From NCBI GenBank assembly GCA_947623455.1, contig OX392543.1:19094757-19158756 (forward strand): a DNA stretch of 64,000 nucleotides, given 5' to 3'. Of the stretch, positions 1-11,378 are shown one piece after another. The position numbers were made by a program, and so were the translations under genes. Position 1 is the first letter of the stretch; each line of letters begins with the position of its first letter. The notes beneath the pieces are model-generated. The model saw only the letters and a program-made list of their open reading frames with translations, did no database searches and was not told the origin of the DNA. Source of the DNA: Mimachlamys varia (lineage: Eukaryota > Mollusca > Bivalvia > Pectinida > Pectinidae).

Positions 1-893
1 TCATCCTCATCATTATCCACATCTTCCTCCTCTATTCACAACCATCTGCATCCACATTATTATGATATGGATCAGGAGTATGTGAGTTTTTAATCCACAT
101 CCTCCATTTCATACTCATCATCCTCATCAACATTCTCATCCTCACTATCAAACACATCATATTCATCCCCGTCCTTATAATTGTTATCCTCATCAATTTC
201 ATCCTCATTCTCATCAACACCAACTGCATCATCTACATAATCCTCATCCTCCTCTATCCACATCATCTTCATCATCGCATGCCATGGTGCAGCCTCTGTC
301 ATCATTTTCCCTTATTCAACATCTTCATCTTAAGAACCAAAAGATCTGGGCCAAGTTGTCATTCTGATTCTCATTATCCGCATCATCCTCATCCACATCA
401 GCTTTATCCACACTCATCATCTACATCATTGTCATCGAAATCCTCAATCTCACCATCATCCATCTCGTCATCATCATCTACATCATCAACATCCTCATCC
501 TAACCATTATCCTCACCAACAGCATCCTCATTCTCATCTGCTTCATCCTCATCTGCATCATCCACATGATCATCCGCCTCCTCCGCATCAACATCTACAC
601 CCTCCTCATCCACATCTTCATCATTATCCAGATCCACATCTAACCCTTCTTTATCCTCATCATCCACATCCTCATCATGCATCAACATCCTCATCCTCAC
701 CATAATCCACCTCATCATCATTATCTACATCCTTATCGATATGATCAACACTATCGGCATCATCCTAATTATCATCCTCATCATCCTTATTCTTATTTTC
801 ACCATCATACCCATCCTAACAATTTTTATTCTCATCACTATTCATCCTCATTCTCATCAACACCATCGACATCATCCACATAATCATAGTCAT
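1..893. repeat. CAT/ATC-rich degenerate low-complexity tract
   Basis: About 890 bases are dominated by imperfect tcatcc, catcat and cacatc units. The opposite strand reads as gatgag runs, which produce spurious open frames rich in Asp and Glu on minus and in His and Ser on plus. The tract ends abruptly near 893. No gene is supported here. Confidence 0.85.
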
Positions 894-1030
894 TTGTGAT
901 GCTGAAATGGATTACATTACGTCAACGCTTTGCAGTAAAGAAACACACATGGAAAAATGGAGAACGTTTACCGACTAAATCCCGAAGAAATAGATACAGG
1001 CATATCATAAAATTACCGGAAATGTAAATA

Positions 1031-1181
1031 TAAGCATTGAACTGTTACCAGATGTAGTATACAGTCGACATGAACACAATTTGGGTGACAGATTAATAGA
1101 ATGTCGCCATGATTATTTATCTGTCACCCTAAATGTATTCATATCGACTGTATACTACATCCGGTAACAGTTTAATGCTTA
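1031..1181. repeat. Long imperfect palindrome (foldback element)
   Basis: The left arm from about 1031 to 1096 (containing gatgtagtatacagtcgac) is the near-complete reverse complement of the right arm from about 1116 to 1181 (containing gtcgat- and actacatc-like sequence). The arms are roughly 65 bases with a loop of about 20. Shared blocks include taagcatt, actgttacc and gggtgacagat. It is probably a short non-autonomous foldback transposon; no coding content. Confidence 0.7.
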
Positions 1182-1379
1182 AATATACTTCAATTTCGTT
1201 TACTAATGATATATTGCCAAAAGCAACACAGAATGTGATATATAGAAAATGAACAATTTTTTTCCGGCTATGCATTCCTGCAGCTTTCAATGAATTTTTC
1301 TTTTCTTTTTTTTTTGCCTTCAATTTTGTGGAAACAGCCAGTTCAAAATTGAATGGGATGAATCACCTTGACCAACATT

Positions 1380-1676
1380 TTAGGTCACATAAGTTAAATG
1401 TATTCAAATCTTCAAACAACTTTTTCTCCGTAACCAAAATGACCAAGGTACTGATACTGAACCTTTAGTATATTAAGATAAAGGGCTACAAAGTTTGTTA
1501 AAATGAAGACTTTGACCCACTTTCAAGGTCAAGGGTGTGACCTTTCAAGTTATTCGTTTGATCATAGCATTGATATTTTGCCTATATCTCTACATTGTAT
1601 TCATAGTGCACTTTTAGCATTGTAAGTGGGAGATTAACAGCAGGTGAGTAATTCAGGCCCATTGGGCCTCTTGTAG
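1380..1676. repeat. Probable dispersed repeat with AGGTCA-type units
   Basis: The stretch contains caaggtcaagggtgtgacc and ends in aggcccattgggcctcttg, a pattern I associate with dispersed repeats of molluscs. It also resembles the aggtca/gacctac material at 31380-31930 and 34690-35110. There is no coding potential. Family assignment is from memory. Confidence 0.35.
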
Positions 1677-2071
1677 TCTGTTGTTGGCATGTTACCGCAT
1701 ATGTAACTGTTATTTCTTTGTGTGGTTTGATCTTTTTCCATTGTAACAAGGCCTTGTTGAAATGTACATGAGGTACTCAACATGAGGTGTCACTAACTCT
1801 GATCTAAGGCAGCTGATAATCCAGATAATGCAAACTGGGAGTTTTTTCCTGTAAATTTAAATTGAAGAAAAATATAATGAAAGGAGCATACTATATTTAC
1901 ATTTCTCATTATTTCAAGCAACCCAGTACCCAACAACAATCTTAGATGTGACAATGGCACTTAACCTTAAAATAAAGTGTGTCCCAAGTTATCTCTATCA
2001 GGATGAAACCTAACGCTTGGATTTGACCTACATTTACAGCAGGAGTGCTGTAATGAAGTAGAAGATGTACC

Positions 2072-2575
2072 CAGGGCCGTATTCATGAAACCTTCTTATC
2101 CTCAAGCATGGACTCTTTGTTCAAACTAGCTTTCTTGAAACTCTCTTAAATCATGTCAATTATCAGAAAGTAAATTGGAAACATTGAAAACAGTATTTGG
2201 TTTCAAGTTTCTTTAATATATGTGCAAAACTTTGACGAAATAGAATTTTTAAATTATACCAGGAACAAGAAATTAGGCTTGAGTACAAAATGCATGCTTA
2301 AGCATGACAACTGTTCCAAGAATATGGGACCTGGACCCATTATCATTCATGACAGGTTCTCATGCTCAAGCATGGATTTTGTGCTCAAACCTCATTTTTT
2401 ATTCCAGCTATAGTTTATCTTAAAATTCTGAATTTGTTAAAGTTTTGGTAAAAAGTGAGGATCCATGAAGCTGAACACTGTTTTTGATATTTACAATTGG
2501 GCGAGTTCCAAGAAATCTGGCTTGAGCACAGAATCCACGCTTGAGCTGAGAACAGTTTCATGAATATGGGCCCTG
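2072..2575. mobile_element. Terminal-inverted-repeat element, hAT-like ends
   Basis: The left end, cagggccgtattcatgaaac, is matched by the reverse complement of the right end (cagggcccatattcatgaaac with one extra base). The element is about 504 bp and holds no transposase frame. Inner copies of the phrase ttgag-cacaaaatcc-atgc recur at 2280-2400 and 2520-2550. CAGGG ends suggest hAT, but I could not find a matching 8-bp target duplication. Confidence 0.55.
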
Positions 2576-2744
2576 TTCTTTTATTTCTGTACTTATCATT
2601 CAAAGGAACCATTGAATATTTTTGGGATTTTTTCCCCTATTTTCCAAATGTTTATGGAGTTTGAGGTCACATTATTTTTTATATTTTCGTTATTTGTAAA
2701 TTATTGGGCAGATGAAATGTTGGTATAATGGTGGTTCTTGATTA

Positions 2745-2835
2745 ACTCATTCACTCCTGAAATGTCACAATGAACTATTCCAATCTTTGAATTGGAAGAG
2801 TTCAAATATGTCTTCAAGGGTGTAAAGACAGCTCC
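2745..2835. repeat. Short palindromic dispersed repeat, copy 1
   Basis: An element of about 85 bp that reads as an imperfect palindrome: ttaactcattcactcctga at one end and an aggggtg-like end on the other, with attccaa.ctttgaattgg in the centre. Five other copies lie in this window (5757, 14724, 25919, 56415 and 57842). Confidence 0.6.
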
Positions 2836-2999
2836 AACTCTGCTCCTCAAAACACAACGCCAAAAAAAAAAACCAAAAAATAAATAAACAACTGTTTAAA
2901 TTTTTCTCAGATTTATTTCTATTTTCTGTGTGATTATTTTCAAAATAATTCCACGGAACATAAAGGAACATATGTAATAACTGAGGATGGGAGAAACTC

Positions 3000-5750
3000 G
3001 CCCTCTAGAAGGGAGACTTTAACGAAGTATTCATACAAAAACCTTCTCCGTACAAATTACACAGTAATTATCCATACAAATAAATATTTTTTCAATCATA
3101 TGATATCAGATATCAACTCAAGTGTTAAGTACATTATAATTATGAGCAATGACTTGGCAAATGAGGACAAAACTATGAAAATCAAAACCAATTTAAATGG
3201 GTTTGAAATAATATATTTTAATCGAATTAAACTATACATTTGAAAAGACAAACAAAATGTCATTCTCAATTCTAGTACAAAAATTACTTTTATAAGGATC
3301 TGAAAGGATAATGCCCAATAAATTCTTCATGAAGCAGTCACATATATATAAATCTCAGTTAAAAATATTTTACACTGTTATTTCTCTTTTAGAAAAAAAA
3401 TATCTTTGGACAAAAATTATCATCCAACCATTTTTCATGAAACAAAATTGTTTTTTTTTTATATCCCAGAAGTGTAGGACCTATAGTGAATTAGACACCA
3501 CCCCACAAAAAAAACCCCAAACATTTTTACCCGTTCCTTTTAATTAATTAAATTTGTAAATAAGATACTTGTTTTTTACGTTTCAGTCTTAATGTTACAA
3601 AAACACTGCTTCATAAGTGAAATTGTCACAAGTGAATGGAGATTCAATTATCAAAATGCATATCAGGATCGATATTACATCAGACAGTGAGGAAGAAAGA
3701 TTTGATGGATGATATAAATTCCATGACCAATTGGATGTGGTGATTTCAAAACTGTTACTTTCACTTTCCATATACTTTGCAATGATTTTAAAGCTCTGTT
3801 TTCGATTTACATTTGGTGCAATCAAAAATGAGTTTCCTTTGTACATATCTTACAATTTTTGTTCATTAGCACAAGTCAGGTATTATAGATTTTATTTAAA
3901 TAAGAACACTAAAAAAGTAAAATGAGGAAAATGGAATATGGAAACAGTAAATATTAATTAACATTTTGTTTTATTTACAGATATTTATCAGCAGTATACT
4001 GTAGAATTATATCTCCTCTATGTAAAATTCTTCAGGGTTTTCATAAACTCGGAGAATTTTTTATAATGATCAAATCATTTCCTTTTCATTTTTGTTTAGA
4101 AACACAAATTCATCATCACTAACTATTTTCCCTTAAATAAAAAAGAAATTAAATAAAACTAACGCTCTAAGGAATGATAAAACAGTGTACACAGTTGAAT
4201 GTTTTTAATATATATATTAAATGTTTGAAAAAGAATTTAAGAGCAATGGAAAGAAGAGAATGAAATCTGAACAGTGCTGCAGTAATCAAAATGTTGATAT
4301 CTTAACAAAAAACACATCTGATATTTTACAATATTTTAGAAAAATACTGCTGTATGCAAAAACAAGTACTGAAATCCAAAAGATAAAAATCCATGAATAA
4401 TAATGAAACGAAAGGTATTCTTGTATTATAAGCTTATTTAGTAACAATGAGTAATTCCCTTAGCTTCGCAACATGCAAAGTTAAGATATGTCTGTATCTT
4501 GCCAAAAACACTTATAATGATCGGAGAAAATGAAACTTTTATTAATCTGGAACACACATTTAAGATTTTTTTTGTAGGAAATATACATTCAGATTATTTG
4601 GGGTCTGTTTAATCTGATGTTTACATCAAGCAAACATTTCTGTATGTCTTGCTCATATTACATAAAAAAATTCCTCAACTCGGCTTCTATTTCAGAAGTT
4701 TTTAATAGTTTAGGTTCTCAGCCAATCAATATTGAGATATTTTCAAGTTGAAAAAAAAAATACAGACAAATACTGTAACAGTACAAAACGCCAGAATTTA
4801 AACATTAAACCTTTTCAGCACTATGAACACAAACTTAAAATTTAAGAATACTTGCATAGATAAAATTTTCATACTTTCTATTACGTTACAAATACTTGCA
4901 ATTACACACAAAACAAATTAAAGGGGGAAAAAAAGAGTAATTCTTCAAAAATCAATAACATATTGCGGAAGTTGGGTAAACAAAACGTAGAAAGTAACTC
5001 TACAACTTAACAAGTGCTGGGCATAAAGGAAAACAAAACTATATAATAAATGTAACGCTGGAAAAATATTACATTGCTAGAAAGCTATTGAAATATTAAT
5101 TCACCAACCACCAGCAGCCTCTCATAGATCATTTGGATGCCAAATTATTTTTTTTTATTGAGGGCCTTGATCCAATGTGTGGTTTGGATGGTTGCTGACG
5201 ATAGGAGAATCCAATAATCGACAATGTATAAGCTTAATAATTCAAAAGTACAAAGGCACAAGGATAATATTATATGTACAATTTTTGTACATAACCTAAT
5301 GGAATCTACACAGTATACCGTATCAAGATATGACTGATCTAAATTGTATGTTTCCCATTTATTATGAATAAAGTTGGCCTTGTGTCCTGATTCCTACTGT
5401 CTGAGCGGAAAATGACCCAACCTTGAAACCATTGTTTAAATATATATCACATGTAAATCAGAACATAGATTCTTATTAGATTGCCTCATATTTCTTGGTT
5501 TTGTATACTTTTTAATCCTCATAACTAGATAAAATCTAACTTAAAAAAATATTGATAGGCATATAAAACGAGAAGATTTTTATATATAGATTGTGAAGAT
5601 GACACGCAGCCATTGCAGCAAAACAATTCTGTAACAGTTAATTTTCTTTGACAGTTTCATTTTTATTTGAAAGTTAATTTTCAGGATGCAAGGCAAATTA
5701 CTTTTTGTATCAATTTTTTGTTGACAATTCATGCAATATTGAATGAGCAA
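3000..5750. other. AT-rich non-coding stretch
   Basis: Very AT-rich sequence with homopolymer A and T runs and no coding frame of convincing length or composition on either strand. It lies downstream of the TRAK stop codon. I see no gene in it. Confidence 0.6.
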
Positions 5751-5756
5751 ATTTAA

Positions 5757-5845
5757 CTCATTCACCCCTGAAATTTCATAATGAACTAATCAAACCTTCG
5801 AATTGGAGAAGTCCAAATATGATCTCAGGGGTGACTGAACTCAAA
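5757..5845. repeat. Short palindromic dispersed repeat, copy 2
   Basis: It begins aactcattcacccctgaa and ends ctcaggggtgactgaa, with ccttcgaattggagaag in the middle. This is the same palindromic design as the copies at 2745 and 56415. Confidence 0.6.
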
Positions 5846-6103
5846 ATGAAGTCAAGTTTTTATACAGAACACTTGCTATATCACAACAAATAAATGTACA
5901 TGCTTTTATATATCACAGTAAAAACACATAAACCAGTACATAAAAATAACTCTGTGAGATAAAATATGACAGTAAAACCCTACCTTACCGATAATAAGAA
6001 CTTGTTCCAGTTTGAAGACCAACCTTCCATTCTCATTTCTAAGATAAGTCTTAACATCATTTCAAAGGTAACTCAAAGACGTGATTGAGGATAAAAGAAC
6101 TAG

Positions 6104-6310
6104 AAATGTCTGTGAGACATAAATGCCCCCTTCCCCCATATGAAACTAGTTCTTCATGCTTATTACGTATGCAAAGTTTGATGACAATCGGATCAGTAGT
6201 TATTTAAATAAGCTGGTTAATTTACCATGGGATGGGACGTGATGGAACAGGACATGATGGACATGAGTAACACTATATCATGCCCCCCCAATTTCATGGC
6301 GGGGGCATAA
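6104..6310. repeat. Dispersed repeat bounded by atgccccc / gggggcat
   Basis: It starts near aatgtctgtgagacataa, with atgccccc, and closes with catggcgggggcataa, so its two ends are partly inverted copies. It is non-coding and probably a non-autonomous element. The rest of 5850-8050 is AT-rich with nothing else visible. Confidence 0.4.
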
Positions 6311-8121
6311 AAAAATGTACAAATCTAAAGAATTTAAATTCAAAATCAAGCAAAACAGTAGAAAAGGAGGAAATTCTGTTGATGGATGGAGAATTCCAGC
6401 TTCAAATGTAATCATTGAACAGGGGAGGTTCAAATCTGGTAAAATAATCCTGATTTAGCACATACAAGATTTGGACAGGTAGCTTGGCTCAAAAGTTAGT
6501 AAAAGGATGAAATCGGTGGTTTGCGAAAGTCCTATTCTTGCCAATAACAAGCAAAGGCTTTAAAAGGAAACTACATCCTCAAAAATCATCACACTTAATA
6601 TCTCTTTATCAATCTAGAATGCAGATATTGCACCACATCTGAGATTTTCTCTGCCGGTAATCGCCACTTATATAATTAAACTCCCAAGAAACTTTTGAGC
6701 CAACTGCACCTGGTGACTATATAAGTATATAGATCACTCGTTTAACTGAACATCTGTCCCAAAAGCTCCAGATTTGAATTCCTGTCCAACCAACTAAAAA
6801 ATATTTCATTGTTCCCATCCCAGTTTAGAGGGAGACTCCCAATTTTGGACCCTAGATTGAGTCAGTATTTTCAACCAGTGAACTTGCTTAACAATTTTTC
6901 ATTTTTTTTTTGAGATAGATTATTTATCTTAAAAGATTGGAACAAAACAGATTTAAATGTTTAGGCAAGAATGTGAGTAACACGTTTCATAAACGACTCG
7001 TCAAAGTAATTCAGATAGGATCTATTACGATACAACCCTAATTAGTTTTTCACATCGTGTACAAGAACAAGGTCGATTTATTACCAGAAAAATAGGGCAA
7101 CTGTTTCATTGATACAGCTGAATGAACACAAACTACACTATATACTACTGTCAAACAGAGAACACAATGTGAACACACTTAGCTATACTACAACCCTGTC
7201 ATTTAAACCATTTTATGGCGCTTGTCGATCGACGTTCAAAATAAACAAATTTTACAGTGAATGAATGTTTTATAGAACCTACCTCTATAAGTTTTATTAA
7301 GACTTCATATGCCGCATAATGCGGAAGCAAAAACCAAATTTAAAAGAAAAAAAAATATCAGTCATACTCAAGAAGGCTGATAGCACTTTTTTCTGCTCAA
7401 GAGTTCTAGTATTTGACCTGACAAAACATTGTCTGAAAGTTGGACTTCTTATTTTTTGGTCTGTTATGTTACTGAACAATATCAAAACTGATACATCTTA
7501 GAATTCATTTTCATTCATGGGATATCCTATTTTGTACATGAAATTAACAATTATATAACAGATGAGTTGCCATCTGATTTGTATAAACTTTCACTTTTTT
7601 CACCCAAATAAGAAAAATGATGTCAAATGACAGGGTTTGGTAGTAAAAATTTTGGCACAAGCAAAAAAATGTTTTTTAATATATTAAAATTTGTCATATC
7701 TTAATGAGAACAATATTTACACGATCTCCTCTAAAATGTTACTCCAGGCATTGTAATAAGCAGTGTTTAAAGATAGCTTTTGTCTATCTTTCATTCTATT
7801 CTTTCTCTTATAAATGACATATCGTAAAATTTTCTTTCTTGAAACATACAAAATTCATCTATTTGTATCAAAACAAACATTTATTAATCATCCATCTTAA
7901 AATTTGGAATCAATTACAATCTACATATTTTTTTTTTCAAAATTATACCTGTTTGCAAAAGCCTCAATAAGCAATTGAAAAAAATGTACTTTTAATTAAT
8001 ATATGATAAAATAACTACTTAGATATGTCCGCTTTCTAATCACCCAAGCCGTCTATAACTATGACAAACTCTCCTCGTAAAAATTATCTAGGTTCTCAAA
8101 CCCCTGTATGCACTAGCTGTC

Positions 8122-8174
8122 TTGGTTCCCACGTCCCTGTGTTCACTGTCTTGTTCCCACGTCCCTGTGTTCAC
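8122..8174. repeat. Small direct duplication
   Basis: The 22-base phrase beginning gttcccacgtccctg occurs twice, separated by six bases. It causes the only notable open frame of the region (8061-8276), which does not look like protein-coding sequence. Confidence 0.6.
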
Positions 8175-8279
8175 AGTAAACCATATAGCAAATCATGCTG
8201 TATAGAACAATACTACATGTACCTGGAAGTGTGTTTTTGTTCAAGTCAGGAACTACATTTAAATGACATTATGTAGGAA

Positions 8280-9940
8280 AATATATGAAACTAAATAGGA
8301 CTGGCCAATCACAGCAAACATTACAAAATTATTTAACCAATCACAGGTAAGCTTACGAACATGCTGTGGTGTACAATTATAAAAAATGATACAGAAAAGT
8401 AAATGTATGAATTATAAACATTATACCAGGTACATATTACAATGTATATATGTACGTGTAATTAAATATTTACATATTATGAAAGAAGAGTTATTTCCCC
8501 TCTCTTCTGTATCACATGTATTAAAGTATATATTTTTGAGGTAATTGGAAATTTCTCCTGTTTGATGTTGGCGAGATCCAATAGGAATTCAGCTTACAAA
8601 CTCAGCTGGCCTTTAAAGTCATGTGACATCATGATTGTCAGTTGCTTAAATTGGTGACTACCAATCAGAAATCAGCTTACAAACTGAAGCTGGTTTTGGT
8701 GTCAAGTAATGTTCCTGCATTCCTCTCAAATTATATACCAGGTAGTGGTGATCTGACAGACGTGTGTAACAAGAGTTTTCATTGGATGAAATTGACCTGG
8801 AGAGGTTAAACATGCATGGATCATCAGGCAAACAAGTTCAAAAGGTCACAGCATAATGTTAAAAGTTAAAAAATATGCGTACAACTTGAATTAAGCTAGC
8901 ATCACTGCAACTGAATATTCTGTTCTCCTAATTATGCAAATGAGGATAAATATAGGCACAACAAGGACATATAGATCGGTGACATCTCTCAAATCAAACA
9001 ACTACTTCATAGCTCAGCTCCACTCAAAGAGCACAAATAAATAAATACAATTTTAATGTTTCTAGATAACAAATAATTCTGCAATTAAACTTTTTCGAAT
9101 TGTTCTTTTCATTATTTCAACAAATATTTTTCACACCTTAGTTATCGTCAAATTCAAAAAAGACATCAACTCAAATGTCATGTAGAAAATAGTTAATACA
9201 CTTTAAATACAAAACATTTCCATATAGTTCAAATAAATTTAACTTTCCTAAATATGCAGGAAAAACCTCAGGTGTTTTAAATGAAATATCAACTCCACAT
9301 ATCTGTATCACTATCTCCCAAGAGATCAACTCTTCGGAATATTGTGTCCCATATCTGGGAATTGTAATTATGACTGAAAATAGTAATGGCACATTAAGAG
9401 GATACACCAGAATGTATACCTTGTTAACAAGTATCTTATTCTTAATTCAAAATTTTATTAAATTAACAAATGTGTAATTTATAAGGTAGTTATGACCAGA
9501 AAAAAATAGATTATGCCAAATATTTTAATATGAATTATGAAAGCTGAAACCATGAATATTCAGGAGACAAATTATTAACAAGCACTCAATGCCTTTGTAA
9601 TGCACCTAACGTTTGCAGAATAGTTTGTCATTTTCGAGAAAAGGCGAAAGTAAATAAGCATACCAAATGCAACCATTAGTATGCATGCATACCCAGGTGT
9701 AGAAGCTACATGTAGGTCAGTGATTTTTGAGAACTCAAATAATCAAGTCATGAGTTTTTCCTGTGGTACTCATATTAGTAATTTGACTCGTCAATTAAGA
9801 TTTTTTCACTGAGAAATTCTGGCAAAAATCAGTTAAGGATACATATTACATGGTGTAGTTAATTGGACCCAAAGTAAGGAAGAATATCTGATTCTACACT
9901 GTAATATACTTTTATATCAAAGAACATTTCCAGTGATACG
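8280..9940. other. AT-rich non-coding stretch downstream of TRAK
   Basis: No gene is visible. Part may belong to the 3' UTR of the TRAK transcript if polyadenylation is distal. Several minus-strand AATAAA words occur by chance in such AT-rich sequence, so the transcript end cannot be fixed. Confidence 0.4.
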
Positions 9941-9944
9941 AGTA

Positions 9945-10711
9945 CAAAAAATGTATCTGATATTTATTTAGCCTTAATTATATTGACATTACATCATGAC
10001 TAGTATATCAAGGAGACCGTAACAGTGAAGAGAGATTTCTGTCCTTACAGGGCAAGTCATGGTAAAACTAAATGAACACTATAATGATAATAATACTAAA
10101 CATATTCATTGCAAACATCTTACTTATCTCCCTTTGATAGTGTTGCACAGGGGCAAGACAGTTCAAAAATTATCGATACATGATCGCGACCGACCAAGTC
10201 AAGGTTTTTGCTTGTTCTTGCGTATAGTGCGCACCCCCTTCTTGACACTTTCGATTTTCCCTAAAAATGTGTGCACTATATGTGAGAAATTGCGGTACAC
10301 TCATACCTATATAGGACTACATGAAATGATTAAAAAAAGTTTGTTAAAATATGTTTTGCCCATGTGCAAGTTTAATTATTATGTATTTTCACTTTGAAGG
10401 ATTTAACATTTTGTATAAGCTGAGCACTCTCTATATCACTGTCTATGTTCAGTCTTAGAGGAAAGGCTTCAATGGAACCTCACGATACAATTCATATCAC
10501 CGTGTTTTGTTTACGATAAAATACGTATCACGGTTCATACAATGTAATATTGAACCCTGGGTTTTGGGAACAAAATTCAAGTTATCTAACAAAGGTAACA
10601 TAAAAGGGTTCAACAAGAATTAAATATATTATTCATGACCATATAAAATTATTTCAAATCACATTACATTTCATGCTTCTATGTCTTTGCATACACATAT
10701 TCTGTACACAT
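9945..10711 (-). other. TRAK1: Probable proximal 3' UTR of the TRAK gene
   Basis: The sequence follows the stop codon at 10712-10714 directly in the same exon and shows no downstream splice acceptor or coding frame. Its end depends on which polyadenylation signal is used (10371 or 9963 are the nearest), so the length is inferred. Confidence 0.4.
9963..9968 (-). terminator. Candidate polyadenylation signal AATAAA
   Basis: This is the first canonical AATAAA on the minus strand downstream of the TRAK stop, about 745 bases past it. A variant ATTAAA lies nearer, at 10371-10376. Either could end the transcript, and later signals are also possible. This is motif evidence only. Confidence 0.25.
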
Positions 10712-11378
10712 TCAGAATATGCCGCTTTTTCTAATTGAGGTCAATGCACCTAGAACTCCGCCCCCGGAAGCTCCGCTTCCAAATATGGCAGACGCGGACG
10801 TGGACTTGGAAGCCTCAGCTCCGCCTTCTGGGGCGGAAGCAATCGTCACAAGGTTATCTACAGACGATGATTGTGTCGGACCAGCAGAACACACAGACAC
10901 TTTTGGAATCGCACCTTCCTGTGAAACTTTTGTATCCTTGTGAAGATGTGTCGGCAAGGACACCACCGAGTCTGACCTTTGACCTAATTTCCCAAGATAA
11001 CCATACAGCGAAAAACCAGTGTTTTTTATACGATTGAGCAGATTTGCTTCCTGGTAATCAACACCAGACAATGAATTGGGTTTTTCTGGAGAAGTTTTTG
11101 TCGGAGAACTAGTTGTCAAGGCAACACCAGCTCCTGACGATGATGTCACAGTTACAGCTTGTGTTTTTGACTTTGCCAAGTCAAAATGAGACTCGGACAC
11201 CAAACAACCTGACCTACTTTGGTTGGACCCAGATGTCTGGGGTTTCTTGTCAGTAGGGCTAATCAAATCCCGTTCATTCAAGATGGCTGCCAGACCCAGG
11301 GACATGCTATAGGTCGTCGTTCCACTTGACTGAACCATTGACGATAACCGAGGCGTTGAAGACTTTGTTGAGGTGGAT
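10712..11378 (-). CDS. TRAK1: TRAK exon 17, C-terminal region and stop
   Basis: This is the longest coding exon, giving residues 690-911 and the stop. The acceptor is tttttgcag before ATCCACC, and codon 690 (GAA) is split across the intron. Residues 715-728, [14 protein letters not shown], match the conserved 'SLG..LLKERG' block of vertebrate TRAKs. The rest is rich in Ser, Thr, Gly and Ala, as in other TRAK tails, and ends in a short basic stretch, SIRKSGIF. Two open frames on the opposite strand are shadows. Confidence 0.93.

Noticed and set aside
32..883. Asp/Glu-rich and His/Ser-rich frames on both strands
   Set aside because: Low-complexity CAT-type tract; composition explains the frames.
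10719..11037. Plus-strand frames over exon 17
   Set aside because: Shadows of the TRAK C-terminal coding exon on minus, which has family similarity and a proper acceptor.
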